Origin: Phoronis australis
Taxonomy: Eukaryota > Phoronida > Phoronidae
Reading direction: 5' to 3'
NCBI GenBank assembly: GCA_002633005.1
Contig: NMRA01000050.1
Span: forward strand, 645,983-669,458
DNA length: 23,476 bases
A model generated the notes under the pieces. That model saw only the letters and a list, made by a program, of their open reading frames with translations, ran no database searches and was not told the origin of the DNA. The position numbers were made by a program, and so were the translations under genes. Positions 9,241 through 20,156 of the stretch are shown in pieces (position 1 is the stretch's first letter; each line of letters begins with the position of its first letter).

Positions 9241-10770
9241 GTAAAATCACTCCTTACCCTGTTCGTTTGAATGAGAGCCACAAAATGGGTTATGGTCTCC
9301 TCAAGGGAATGCAAGCAATCTCAGACCACAGTGGTGTGAGGGGCACTATATCACTTACCAAAACCATCATGCAATCAAAAACTATTTGCAGTCTCAAAAC
9401 GCTGTTTAACCCAGAGATAGGAATTACTTGATTTCAATCTTCAAACCACATTTAGTGTTATAGTATTGGTAAACTTCAAGCCGCTTCTAGTTTGTTGCTG
9501 TGACCAAAATGTAGAAGCACTGAGTAGCAGTTATCTCCCATCGTTCATTATTTTATTTTAATGACTTACAAGCAACACCCCCCCCCTCATTAGTAATAAG
9601 CTTGTCGATGTGTTGAAATCCCCCGCAAAGGAAAACATTCCTACGTCTGTGATTAGATTAAAAAATCTAGAGGTCATCTTACATACAAATGTGAGCATGA
9701 CAATACTTGAGCAAAAACATGCCATCATGGTCTACCCTGGAGGTTTGTTTATCATTTCATCCGGTTTCAACTATTTGTTATTCCTGTTAAAATTGTTGCT
9801 CAATGACCCAAAAACGTGTTAAGTATCTTATCAACTCTGGCCAGGATAACCCTCGTCTTCAACCACAGTGATAATATACGAAGCTATTGAACAACAACGA
9901 TAGTAACTTGAAAGGTAAATAACAAATTCGGTTAGCATGTATTTTTTATTTAAAACGTCTAGTCAGAGTATTCGACAGACACACCTTTTCAGTTGGTCTT
10001 TCTCCAGTTGGTCTTCCATGGCTACACAGTACACTAACTGATTGACAAGGACCAGAGCTGTGCCACCACTCAAAACTGCTCAAGTCTTGATGCCGTAATT
10101 ATTGGGAACTATTTCAACTACAATAACCATGGCAACCACAAAAACCACGGCAACTTCCAACTGCTGACTCCGGCAGTCTCAAAAGCCTCATGATTGAACG
10201 TGACAAAGCAAATACAGAACACAGTTCAACAATGCGTTAATTTAACTGGATTAATTCTTTTAACGTTGCTAACCCTCCAAGAACAAGTCTGTCAAAATTG
10301 ATCAACCACGTGTGACAACAGTGACCGACAGGCAGAGTTATGTGTCAGAAATGCCTGGTAGAATGCAGGCAAGTGATACTTCACGTCTTTTAGCAAAGTT
10401 TCAGTCTAGCAGTTCAGTGGCATATAAACAGAAAACACTGGAACAAAAATGGACCCTATTCGAAAAAGAATGTGACAAGTAAAGCTGACGAAAACTATGC
10501 CATTTTCAAAAATGCTGTGGGTTCAACAGCAAATGACGGCGAATGCAAAAACAAACATTGAACATTTCAAAGTGGACTGTGACAAAAATGATCGAGAAGC
10601 GGATGGATGATTTTTCTGAAAATGGCACCTTCTCTGTCCTGGCGCTTGCTTTCCTAAATCGTTAACAGGTAAATGTTCAGTATCAAAACCAAACCTACTT
10701 TCTTTAAAAGCACCTTTTTGAATTAAAATCCCCAAGAGCCCTGCAAATTCGTTAGTTTGCACAGCCAACT
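9241..10770. other. No gene recognised; C9 run at 9578-9586
   Basis: Apart from the possible tail of the SINE-like element and a run of nine C, I see only open frames that could be chance. A minus-strand frame at 10523-10768 is discussed under rejected items. Confidence 0.3.
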
Positions 10771-10779
10771 TGTACTTAC

Positions 10780-11007
10780 TTTTGTTACCAACTTGAAGCT
10801 ATGAACACACGGAACAGACTGCTTAACCAACAGTTCTGCTAAAGTTATTTGAAAGGAACTAAGCACAAAAAAATCGTAAAACATCTTAACACATGTTATA
10901 CATGTGGCTCTCAAAGATAACGAACCAACCAATCACAGCGGGTTGGTCTTGAAGCCACAGTCCTAAAACAACACTCACCGAGATCTGAGCCAATCAACAG
11001 AGTTCAT
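10780..11007 (-). CDS. Weak candidate: first two exons of an unknown minus-strand gene
   Basis: A TATAAAT box (11047-11041) lies 34 bases upstream of an ATG at 11007-11005. The ATG opens nine codons plus two bases (to 10979), followed by a GTGAGT donor. After a 120-base interval, a T-rich acceptor (TTTTTTTGTGCTTAG) precedes a 79-base block (10858-10780) that starts in the matching phase, reads 26 codons and ends at a GTAAGT donor. The joined peptide starts MNSVDWLRSRSFQITLAELL. No family is recognised, the 5' untranslated region would be only a few bases and the intron is short, so this may be chance. Confidence 0.18.
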
Positions 11008-11049
11008 ATACCCAAGCGAAGATCAAAAGACTGGAAAGGCATTTATAGG

Positions 11050-12230
11050 CTGCTCTAATCTGCTATGAATGAACTCCAACGGGGCAATAGACCGAAATAT
11101 GTTTGTACCGTAAGCATTCAATGAGGTTAAATTTAAGTATTTGTGTATTTGGAAGCATGCTTACTTGTTTGTGTGCTGTGGCTCTGGCCAGTGAATGTAG
11201 ACGGTGAATCGGAACAATATAAGCATTGGGCTTCACCCTTTTTACGACTTACTGCTTTGCAAAATTAGTAAAACATGCACCACTCGAGGATATGACAATT
11301 TACATGTCATTAAATTTCTATAGCAATACCCACAGTGTTCAGAGCAAGTCAGTCAACAACCTGTTGAAAATAACAAGAACTCTATCACACATGCTTATAC
11401 TTAGCTCCTGTCTCATGGGTGTCACCACTGTCACGGTCACGTGTTAACTTTATTTCGCCAAACGAGCAATAGAATATATCCCAGACCATTGATCAAAACA
11501 AACAGAAATGTCACGAACTCGTACGTGATTGAAAGTGGACATTACATAATTACACGCAGTTCATCAGTATCACTACGAAAATCACTTGTTCAGTCATGCT
11601 CCACCTTTTCATTTCTTGTTAACAACATTTCACGAAGACCCATGTCTCCTTAGACTATGTAGTCTGGAGCCAACATTCAATTGAACCCTAAATTTATGCA
11701 CACCTGCTCGTTTCAAGTACATGTAACAAATAGCTTTGATAAAATCTACGGCGTATCTGTTCCATGGTGAACGAGAGTTAACTAGACGGCGTCGAACGGG
11801 GATAGTTTTAATAAAAAGAACTGCTTTTCTCAAAGTTAATGGTACTAGTACAATAAAATCGTGCGAAATTTAAATTCCTAAGCGATAACATAAGTGCATA
11901 GTTCACCTACATGTACATTGAACTGAGGCATTAAAATAATTTGCGAAAAGAACTATAATTATCATATACGTTTGTGAGAGTCTAAGAAGGGGAGCCCTTG
12001 TAAAGACAACCTAATATGAAATGCGTCAACAAAAGATAAACGTGGAAAATCCCAATCTATTGTTCCTATAAGAAATTACGAAAAACATAAATTTTAATAG
12101 ATAAAAACGTGAAAATCAAATTCTGCAGAATGCTCATAACCGGTATTACTCTAAACCGGTATACAGTTGTAAGACAAAAATATGTAACTTCATGTCGGAA
12201 TCCCTAGAACTCGGCACGCGCGTACGAGGC
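11050..12230. other. No gene recognised
   Basis: Short open frames occur on both strands but none has matching splice signals and recognisable residues. No clear repeat boundary was seen. Confidence 0.3.
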
Positions 12231-12235
12231 CCAGA

Positions 12236-12328
12236 ATGTTCAACATCCCCGTTCTGTTACTTTTTACTGTGCTCTGTTGTAACCGTTACACCTCCGTCAC
12301 TACCCTGAATCCGCAACTTTACTCGTGA
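12236..12328 (+). CDS. Possible signal-peptide exon, unknown protein
   Basis: A 30-codon frame starts at an ATG with A at -3 and reads MFNIPVLLLFTVLCCN followed by a polar Ser/Thr-rich stretch, ending TGA. The leader looks like a secretion signal. A weak donor (CTC then GTGAAT) overlaps the stop, so it could be exon 1 of a secreted protein. No partner exon was found, and a hydrophobic run in AT-rich DNA is easily produced by chance. Confidence 0.2.
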   Translation: MFNIPVLLLFTVLCCNRYTSVTTLNPQLYS

Positions 12329-12705
12329 ATTTGACTTAAATTCTTCAGCAAATCAGAATCTAAAATTTTACAACTATTCATCAGCATCATCAAACCAAAC
12401 CTTGGGAAAAATACTTGTAGAATGTCCCGGATATTGTTTTCAAGAATTTAACAAACACTCACGCGGTGAAAATAATGAATTCAATCTCGAAGTGTAATGG
12501 CACAACTAAACCCCACTGTTTTTCTTGTTAACATTATGTTCGCGACTCAGAAATAGTGGATCGCGACCTCAGCTTTCAATTTGTGGGTTGAATTGTATAG
12601 AGCAACGTGTGGTTGTACGGTGACCTGAACAAATCTGAAATAACGCTGAAATTGTGGTATACTTCACGCATCAAAGATTTCCAGGTTAGCGGGAATAGAA
12701 GTATC

Positions 12706-12805
12706 ACTAGCATGGGCGGCGCAGCACTGAAAAAAAGTGTGTGGGGGTGGGGCTATACGGCTATAGCCCCCTCCCAGCACCCTATGGTGCGCCGCTAATG
12801 ACTAG
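12706..12805. mobile_element. 90-bp palindromic MITE with 5-bp direct repeats
   Basis: ACTAG at 12706-12710 and 12801-12805 flanks a 90-bp segment. Its 13-bp ends are inverted repeats matching at 11 positions: CATGGGCGGCGCA on the left, and CATTAGCGGCGCA read inward from the right. The centre holds GGGGCTATA-CGGC-TATAGCCCC (12749-12770), a perfect 9-bp stem. No protein is encoded. The G-rich, GGGGCTATAGCCCC-type interior resembles non-autonomous DNA transposons I associate with marine invertebrates; the family is not assigned. Confidence 0.6.
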
Positions 12806-12892
12806 AAATCGTCCTGCATAACTTCGTATTACGAAGCTGACGTAGCTACTGTACGGCTTGGCCCACACGGAGAATGACATACGCTTATAGTA

Positions 12893-12901
12893 NGGGGGGG
12901 G
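12893..12901. other. Undetermined base N before a G8 run
   Basis: One N at 12893 directly precedes eight G residues (12894-12901). This is a sequencing or assembly uncertainty at a homopolymer, not biology. The real G-run length may differ. Confidence 0.9.
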
Positions 12902-12909
12902 TTACTCCC

Positions 12910-14240
12910 TCTCGCACCCGTCGCCAAAGACATGTGGCATCAACAAGAACAAGAGTTTTCACCTGAAATATGCTCTACACCGCAAGTGCAGTTGTACTCG
13001 ATCTGTTGCTGAGAGTACCATCCGGTATATGTTGACAACATTCCTACTCAGAGCATTTTCCAGAGTGAACAAATCAGTGGCGTAAGCAGTTCTTTTCAAA
13101 TGTGGCAATTTATTCATCTGCTGCTGATTAATTCATGTTTGAAATATTTGCAAGATGGAAGTGACATTTTTGACGAAGTCGATAAAACGCCACGTAAAAA
13201 TCTATGAGTAAACCAAACATGTTTTTACAAATCCTCGGGTACACCAGCTAAAGGCATTTACTGTTCGCAAGGACGAGCGGCGCAGAGAGAGAGACAGAGA
13301 GAAAGAGAGCTTTCGATAAAACAAACAATAGAGAGCGAGCCGTCTTAATGAAAGCAGTAAAATTTATAATGAATTTGATTTTATGAAGTTGTCTTTTTGC
13401 AGGACTCAAACACGGTAACGTAGCCTGAAGAAACCCCAGCAAAATGTCTGAAATGAAAGCAACACAACGCTAATTTGAGCCAATGAAGTTTAAAACCCGG
13501 TGGGAATTGATTAAGAATATGTTAGGGATACGGACCACACAGATCTAAAACACGGTATTTATCATCAGATATAAACTTCACAGAGAACATAAAATTGTGA
13601 TTTAACGCAATAACAAGCCTGTCATTAAAATGCGTGGCGCACTTTGATGACTTATAGTTGGCGACGGATCCTTTTGAAATGAACACAAACAACAATAAAA
13701 GGCAACATCGATCAGCTGGTATCGCCATTGACGGAGAAGAAATTAGAATCTAAACGGTGCATAATTTACACCTAATGCTAAATCCGCTGAACACACGCAG
13801 ATAAAAACACAGAAAAGCATTAATACCACAACGAAGACATGTATTTACTAACAATGGAGATGACAAAATATAGAATATATTTATCAACTATAGTTCCTGG
13901 TTTAACAGATGCGCGGATATTTTCTTGAAAACAACACCTGGGACTCTTTGATGTTCACATTACAATTATCCAAAACATCCCGTATGTATCAGAAAACAAT
14001 AGAGTCGGTCACCACCAGCCGTGAGGTCTATACTAAGTATTTATCAGGGGCAGGCTATGATCAAAGATTTCTCTCGGTAGGGCATTGGCGTAGGGTAAAG
14101 TTTTACGTCATTCAAAATAACGGAGACGGTCTAGTCGTCGATGACCGCTGACATGGACGTCCCAGGGTTCTTTTTTCATCAGCACCATAAAGTATTGAAA
14201 GACGAACTGTATTAATTCTAACTAGATTTAGTCTGTCAAA
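12910..14240. other. No gene recognised
   Basis: AT-rich sequence with only the AG microsatellite as a clear feature. Open frames of 60-80 codons here lack supporting splice sites or motifs. Confidence 0.3.
13283..13309. repeat. AG microsatellite
   Basis: An imperfect (AG)n tract with single C and A interruptions. Confidence 0.85.
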
Positions 14241-14246
14241 AATAAA

Positions 14247-14460
14247 TTTTGATTTAGGCCACTTACCGCTTCTTCCTTGTTTAGAAGTGACCACAGGACT
14301 AAGGCAGAACTCGTTGACAGTTCATTATTTCTCCAGAAAGTGCGTTGAACAAATGGCGAGCTGTTATATTAGTTTCGTATCAGCTCAGCAATCTCACTTA
14401 TATTTTCACAAAGTAAGAATTTCAAACCAGTTTCATAACGGTAAGTGGCCTAAATCAAAA
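14247..14460. repeat. 22-bp perfect inverted repeat with 170-base loop
   Basis: The left arm 14247-14268 (ending AGGCCACTTACCG) is the exact reverse complement of the right arm 14439-14460 (starting CGGTAAGTGGCCT). Allowing a small gap in the left copy, similarity extends outward through TGTCAA. A third, slightly diverged copy is at 8072 in the same orientation as the right arm. Each arm contains a splice-donor-like GGTAAGT pointing into the arm. It may be the end of a dispersed repeat or two head-to-head copies. Confidence 0.65.
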
Positions 14461-14469
14461 CTTGACACG

Positions 14470-17050
14470 GCATTGATGCCGCTTTAAATGACTGAAAATG
14501 TACAGTTTCAGTTCAATGGTCTGCTGCTAGCTACGAACTGCATGCGTTCAACAGAAGGCTGAAACTTGATCGCGATGATGTGACGTCAATTTTCATCTGT
14601 TCATACTAACTGGAATAAAAACAACAAACACTTCGATTCTTATTAGCACTGGACCGTGCATTGAAGTTGTCGGAGTTCTCACAACGACTAATATCTCAAC
14701 AGTTATTCAATGAATCTTGCCTTTAAATCTGCACACGTGTCCACGTTTCCCGGGTTTTGGAAAGCCACTTAAGGTGTGCTTGATTCGTGCATAAACACTA
14801 CCCGCAAAATTGAAATGGACGTTAACAACTTGTAATGGACAAGTTTAACATATCCACAATCCTATATGTACACAAATCTATGTCACATAAGAATACATTC
14901 ACAGCCTACTTCAATTCATACGTCACCAAGTACAAATGTTATTTGACAATGGTGAGATACAAATTCCAGAATTTTCAGAACAAAAAACCCGTAAAACATT
15001 TTAACACGGTGCATGCCCTTTTGACTTCTTTCAAGAAGGTTATACGTGGAAGTTATTGTAGAGATATGACTTGTATGAATTCCAACATTTGAAGAATATA
15101 CGAGATGTTTGAGCAGTGCTCCAAGCCAGCCATAGACTGCGAACAATCCACGGCCATCATGAGTTGACAATGCAAAGTATTCAATGAAGTAGTTCGGCAT
15201 AACTCCTCATGCGTAGCCATAATCAATACTGGCAAGACTAATTAAGGTGAGGTCACTCGGTGCAGTAAAACGCCCGACATGCTCATCAAAGGAAACGCAT
15301 GGTATTGTTACAATGGCATGTCGGTCAACAAATGATTTTCGACATGAGGATGCTGAACAACATCGGGTCTGGCATGCGTCTATAGAAATACACTCATCAA
15401 GTGGGGAGCGGCGTTTGAAACCACCTGGACGAACAAATAGGCCGTAAAATGCCAAGTGCGGTCACAGCAAAGAGGGCCTGGGGATGGGGGATGTGAGTGA
15501 ATGTTTACAAACCATTGCTGAGCCATTGAAGAAATATCCGAATGCTGACGATTGTAGGCTTACATGGGGGAAGTGTTTTCATTTAGCTTAAACTATTTAG
15601 TCCGCTATTCCTAGATCGTTCACATTTCTTCTAAATCTGTTTGATAAGAGTAACTAAATGAACATGTACACATTTCTAAACAACACGCAATGCACAGTTG
15701 TGAATTGACAACCACGAGGGCAAAATATCTAATGCATAAGTTTCATCAAGGCACTTCTCAATTAACAAACCAAGGATCAAGTCTCACGGATAGCTCTATT
15801 CCATTGACATACGTCATATCAAAAAATCTCCTGCAAGGCCAATACATGTACATGCAACGAATCCAGCTGATTTATTTCACGGAGCCTGCATAAAAGTCGC
15901 AGTTAACACATGAACAATAGAGGAAGCTAATCTCACCAGTTGATCCAAAGCGAGGCTACAGGTCAATCATTGACGGAATCGTATACTTGCATTTTATTCA
16001 AGTCCAGAAATGATTCCATTATCTGTTCCTTTAACTCTGGATGAAGGATGTAGAAGACAAAAACTGCAGTCGTCACTGTATTCTTTTCCATTAATGAGCG
16101 TATCTAATGCAAGGGGGACTTCATAACAATAAACTACCACAGCGCAAATTAATCATCGACCTCGATCCAACGATATTTACTTTTGATAACAGCCGTCGTA
16201 TCTAGGCTTCTGACGTTCAGTAAACCTAAATATACTAAAATGAAAACAGGTCACTAGTTTTGCCCTTCTAATCATCCATAGGCTACAGATGTGTTGTGAT
16301 TATGAAGCGTCATCGCGAGATTAGACTTTCGTGCAGTATATATATATGTACAAAAATAGGCGGTTTTACTCATCAAGACCTAAACGCTATTGGAAAAATA
16401 AATCTGCCCTGTAACATTACATGCAGACCTATCTCATCTGTTAATTAAAAATCAACTACCAAAGTGTCAACTCCTTCAAAAAATGCAATGGCCGAAAAGT
16501 CATTTTGGAATTCAGAATTGCCCTACATTAAATATCCCCGGGACAAAATGTACCGCTTTGTAACAAAGAGTCGACTATAGACCTTAATCGTTGCTTGCAG
16601 AATAATCCTACGGCGATATGAACGTTTAGTAATCCGATAGAGTAGAAGAATACAACAAATGCGAACGTTCTCCAATGACTCAAAAAGCCAACAGACATTT
16701 TAAATAAGGGTTACACAGCACCTTTTTACTGTTTGCTTGTCAACTTCAGCTCACACAAAAGTATTTTAAAAAAATGTTATCAGAGAAAGAACAAAAGAAT
16801 TGTAAACCATGCCTTGGTGAATTAGTACGCGTTTTCTGACAGAGCAGGCATGGTAAAACAGAATAACGTAACGGGAATGCTTAGAATAAGTTCCCAGTTT
16901 ATCTGACCAACTGAATCTTGTAGCACAAAATGATGACTTGTTGTGAAAAGGAACTTTCAAAATATGACAAAAAAGAAAATCTGCTATAAGCATGTTCAAA
17001 GCAGAAAAACGCTCGGAAATATTTTAAGTTTATTCACGACAAAACAAAAT
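14470..17050. other. No gene recognised
   Basis: A CRE-type TGACGTCA is at 14581-14588. A 30-base motif near 14975-15010 resembles one near 10866-10900. A TATATATATATG tract is near 16339. No exon could be supported. Confidence 0.3.
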
Positions 17051-17060
17051 CAGTACTTAC

Positions 17061-17187
17061 CTACAAGTAGGGCATATGGCTGACGTCAAATTTTGTCCGC
17101 TGCTTACCAAGTAATCCCAAAGCGGGGCAGCTTCTATGTGTAAGTACTCATTTGCGGAGTGAAGTGGTGAAACTTGTGTTGGCACAA
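17061..17187 (-). CDS. Internal exon of an unidentified minus-strand gene
   Basis: A 127-base segment lies between an acceptor (TTTTTGTACTGAACACTTTAG, AG at 17189-17188) and a strong donor, AG|GTAAGT (17060 downward). It is open in phase 1, giving 41 full codons with two bases left at each end. The peptide includes SANEYLHIEAAPLWDYLV and ends NLTSAICPTC, with an N-glycosylation sequon, so an extracellular segment is plausible. GC content is above that of the flanks. I do not recognise the family and found no partner exon with certainty. The next exon should begin with one base completing an Arg or Ser codon. Confidence 0.45.
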
Positions 17188-17189
17188 CT

Positions 17190-17980
17190 AAAGTGTTCAG
17201 TACAAAAAGATGTCTAATAAATACATGATCTCAATACTTCAGTGCGTGACAAATAGTACTTGATAGTTCTTGTACTACCTGAATAGATTAAGTGCCCGGA
17301 TAGTAGACGGTCACATAATTCATTCAATAGGTAGGATGCAATGTGCGTACGATTGTGTATAAAATGTGATCAACGACTGAAGAGGGGATGATGGGGTGGG
17401 AGTTGTTCAGTCATCAAACAAACGGCTGTCAGCGAATGGCGTGCCTGCCGTGTCATAGTGTAATTAGCGCTGCTACAGCCATTGACATGTTGGCATCGAC
17501 ATGATATGATGAGCGTTCACTTTGCATGTACCGAGACGCAAAATGTCGCTTGATTAGAGCACTTTTCAAGAGAACCCAATAAAATAAAAATGGCTAGAAA
17601 TCAAACTTGATTATTAAGATACAGTTGACCAATTTTATTTTGCGAATTTTAAAAAGTTCCTAGAATATGTGTTACTTAGTTAGGAAAAGCGAAGTTTGGC
17701 CCTGATCCTGTGACCCTGGTATTCGTGCACAATAGGTGGTTAATTTTAAACACTGACGTTCACGTTGGCCTTGGATTTGTTTATACCACATTTTACTATA
17801 TCCAGTCATTCCAAAACTTGTAATGCAGTCTTATTCAATAAAAGCAAATTACAAGCCTGAAGAAGTCGCAAAAATGTGGAACAAACGCGTTACAACAGGA
17901 TCATCGCCATCTATTGACAGTCGGGAAAAACATCTAGCATCTTTTGAATGAGCCACACTAACTAGCGTGTGTTATACTAC
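17190..17980. other. Mostly unannotated; weak terminal-exon candidate at 17453-17593
   Basis: On the minus strand 17593-17453 follows a TTTCTAG acceptor and reads 46 codons to TGA. It has a hydrophobic start (FLFYWVLL) and a short hydrophobic end (MAVAALITL). It could be a terminal exon of a membrane protein, but nothing confirms it. The rest shows no feature. Confidence 0.18.
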
Positions 17981-17982
17981 CT

Positions 17983-18345
17983 ATATCGAAGGTACAGGAT
18001 TTACAGGCAGGCAAAGGGGACAATTGCCAAAGTCGCCCTCCGGGAGAGGATCTCTCTGAGAGAGGCTCCTTAATATGAAAAGACATGTAATTACATAAAG
18101 CAGGAAAATAGCGACAACTGGCTTCATCATCTGAGCCTGCTGAAAAAAAGGTGAACGCTTGAAATGAAAAGATGTATAATTGACAGAAACAGAAATTAAA
18201 GAGCAGCAATTGATTATCGCCCTCCCTTTGAGAGCGGACTCTTTTAACGTGAAAAGATTTACAATTCCAAACAGAGGAAAAAACAACAGCCGAGTGTGGA
18301 CTCATTGAATGTCAAAGATTTACTATTTCAAAAACAACCCAAATA
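17983..18345. repeat. Degenerate tandem repeat, four visible copies
   Basis: A core like GACTC..TTAA..TGAAAAGAT.TACAATT recurs with anchors near 18075, 18164, 18249 and 18309, spaced 89, 85 and 60 bases. Two copies are preceded by CAATTG...TCGCCCTCC. A weaker copy may begin near 17985. On the minus strand the repeat gives similar peptide pieces (SFHVKR, SFHIKE), which explains the overlapping open frames there; I do not call them genes. Confidence 0.5.
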
Positions 18346-18679
18346 AATAACGGCAGTTGACGTCTTCTTCTTTGCCATCATATTTAATGTTTCGAAAATT
18401 GTACATTTAAAATATTCATCGTTATTATTTACATGTATTTCCTTTCCGTTCTCAACAAGACATTCGCTTCATTGTAAATTAAAAAGCCAACATTTACGCT
18501 AATAGTGTACAACATGACAATTAGGGCCTACACATATCAAAACAGGGTAAAATTTTATCCCGCTGTCATCGCTTTTTTAATTTGTTGTTAATAGTATCAT
18601 AGCCTATAGTAGGGCCTACATGGACCGCCAACTCCGCATATTTTCAATGGACGACAACTGTGATCTTACGCAGAAGCTC

Positions 18680-18687
18680 TGACGTCA
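18680..18687. promoter_or_regulatory. CRE palindrome TGACGTCA upstream of the THAP frame
   Basis: A full 8-bp cAMP-response element, bound by CREB/ATF proteins in animals, sits 69 bases upstream of the THAP-frame ATG at 18757. That position suits a proximal promoter or 5' untranslated region. Function is inferred from the motif alone; the window has two other copies (14581 and 17081). Confidence 0.35.
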
Positions 18688-18756
18688 TTATTTTAACTAG
18701 CGACATCTGTCAGATATAGCACGGTTTATTTCCGGCAAGTGCGTAGTCTGCTAATC

Positions 18757-19038
18757 ATGGTATGCTGTTATGTGGTCGGGTGTTCAACCACAAAGCCGAA
18801 ATGTAGAGGACTAAGTTTTCACAGCGACCGCAGACCACACAACCTGCTACGAGAGCAAAAGCTTATTTCCTGCATGACTATGAAAGGCAGTACTTTCAAA
18901 AAGAACACTTCATTCATTTGTTCAAGACATTTTGATGATAGGCCTACATGTTTTTTAAGAAGCTATCGGCCAAGTACTGCTCAATTCTGTCTTCAAATAT
19001 CCATTGTCCATTACTCCTTTTTGATGAAAATTATCTAG
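18757..19038 (+). CDS. THAP-type zinc-finger protein, first exon or short gene
   Basis: The ATG has A at -3 and G at +4 and opens 93 codons. The start MVCCYVVGCSTTK, then SFH, then ICSRHFDD and CF follow the THAP C2CH pattern: C4-x4-C9, then C55-x2-H58, with Phe21 and Phe59 at conserved places. THAP domains bind DNA sequence-specifically and occur in cellular regulators and in P-element-type transposases. The conserved Trp and the AVPT(I/L)F end are missing. After Cys65 the frame becomes ordinary AT-rich sequence, and TAGGCCTACATG just after the C2CH core may mark a small insertion or exon end. The translation past about residue 70 may therefore not be real. This could be a diverged functional exon or a decaying copy. 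Confidence 0.6.
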   Translation: MVCCYVVGCSTTKPKCRGLSFHSDRRPHNLLREQKLISCMTMKGSTFKKNTSFICSRHFDDRPTCFLRSYRPSTAQFCLQISIVHYSFLMKII

Positions 19039-19321
19039 TAGTAAATTTTTTGACAAAAATTATCGGGTCCCCCATTTCGCCGATTTCACATCCGTGTACA
19101 AATAAATTGAACGCTCGTAAAACCTTAACATGAACAAAGATCACATTAATACTCCAGAAATAACCGCCTGCTCAAAATCTATCTCGCACTCCTACAACAG
19201 TTTACATACTCATTTTAAGGTCGAATGTATGCCGCACAAAATCTGTGGACCATCTTAGTCAAGTACATTGAAGTCTATGAAAATACCGGCAACTAACCCG
19301 AGTTTCGCCTTCTTTGCAAAC

Positions 19322-19642
19322 ATGGAACAGGACCATCAAAGACGTGTGAAGGTTGTTTATGGACCTAATTTTCACGCGGCGGACATTAAAGTCCAAAGCG
19401 AGGCTCACTGCGATGAACAAAGCGGAAGTAGACAATTAGTGAGTTAAATGGCCGGTCTTTTGAGTCCAACCTGGATATTAAATCTTAAAATTGTGTCGAT
19501 AATTAACCACAGAGACGTAGATAAATACATTAGAGAACAAGTCAATGCACCAAAGAGTTGTCTGACGAAAGGGTATATATTTTTTCCGGAAACTAGGTTC
19601 GAAACATGGAAAGTAAATATGACCAAATTGCGGCGGTCGTAG
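19322..19642 (+). CDS. Unidentified plus-strand reading frame split by one TAA
   Basis: The ATG at 19322 (AAACATGG, strong context) opens 41 codons beginning MEQDHQRRVKVVYGPNF. In the same frame, directly after TAA (19445-19447), an ATG opens 64 more codons to 19642. A GTGAGT at 19439 could be a donor ending exon 1 after 39 codons in phase 0, just before the stop. The second block includes VDKYIREQVNAPKSCLTKGY, then FFPETRFETWKV. From memory that resembles the N-terminal region of SWIM-zinc-finger proteins common in marine invertebrates, but I cannot verify this. A broken single frame or two unrelated frames are alternatives, and an antisense open frame also exists. Confidence 0.3.
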
Positions 19643-19940
19643 TGTTACGGATTAGGTATTATACTGAATACATGGTTACGTTTCTTCTTGTAAATTGTTG
19701 ATAAAAATGCTTTCTACACGAACCAGGTCATCTGCTCGTATTGTTGACGAGTTGAACATATCTTCATCAGTGGTGGCTCATCGCATTTTGCTGTCATGAG
19801 CAATTAGTCACATCTGATTTAATTTGTTGATCAAGAATATTAACATCAATAGCCTAGGTCCTGATGAGGTAGGGACTACCGGGACTAACAGTTGATTTAT
19901 CAGTGATCTGAAAGAATAATTGATGTCATTAAATGTATTT

Positions 19941-19946
19941 TTTATT
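19941..19946 (-). promoter_or_regulatory. AATAAA poly(A) signal for the 20157-20365 exon
   Basis: AATAAA on the minus strand, about 211 bases after the TGA. This is a normal 3' untranslated length and consistent with a real terminal exon. Confidence 0.35.
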
Positions 19947-20156
19947 AAAATAAAAACCGGGCTCGTAAAGATTGAAAATAAAAATTATTTGACTATCAGT
20001 TCTGCTTTCTTGGTTTTAATAATTCTTGCGTCTATTTCATGTGTTAGATTTCAAATATTAATCTTGACCAAGTTGAATTTTAAAATCACCTAATTCGTTC
20101 GTTTTAGAGCTCCATTTCAGTTAACTGGACAGAGAGCAAGCATTGTTATATTTCCG

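Noticed and set aside
9249-9315. Minus-strand frame ending at a GTAAGG donor
   Set aside because: It overlaps the probable body of the SINE-like element and has no recognised residues.
10523-10768. Minus-strand 81-codon frame with a hydrophobic end
   Set aside because: It starts at TTG, has no good acceptor and no recognised motif. Composition alone is not enough.
12819-12836. Twelve bases ATAACTTCGTAT identical to a loxP half-site, followed by TACGAAG
   Set aside because: The second arm lacks the required AGTTAT end and the 8-bp spacer is absent. It is a chance palindrome (CTTCGTA-T-TACGAAG).
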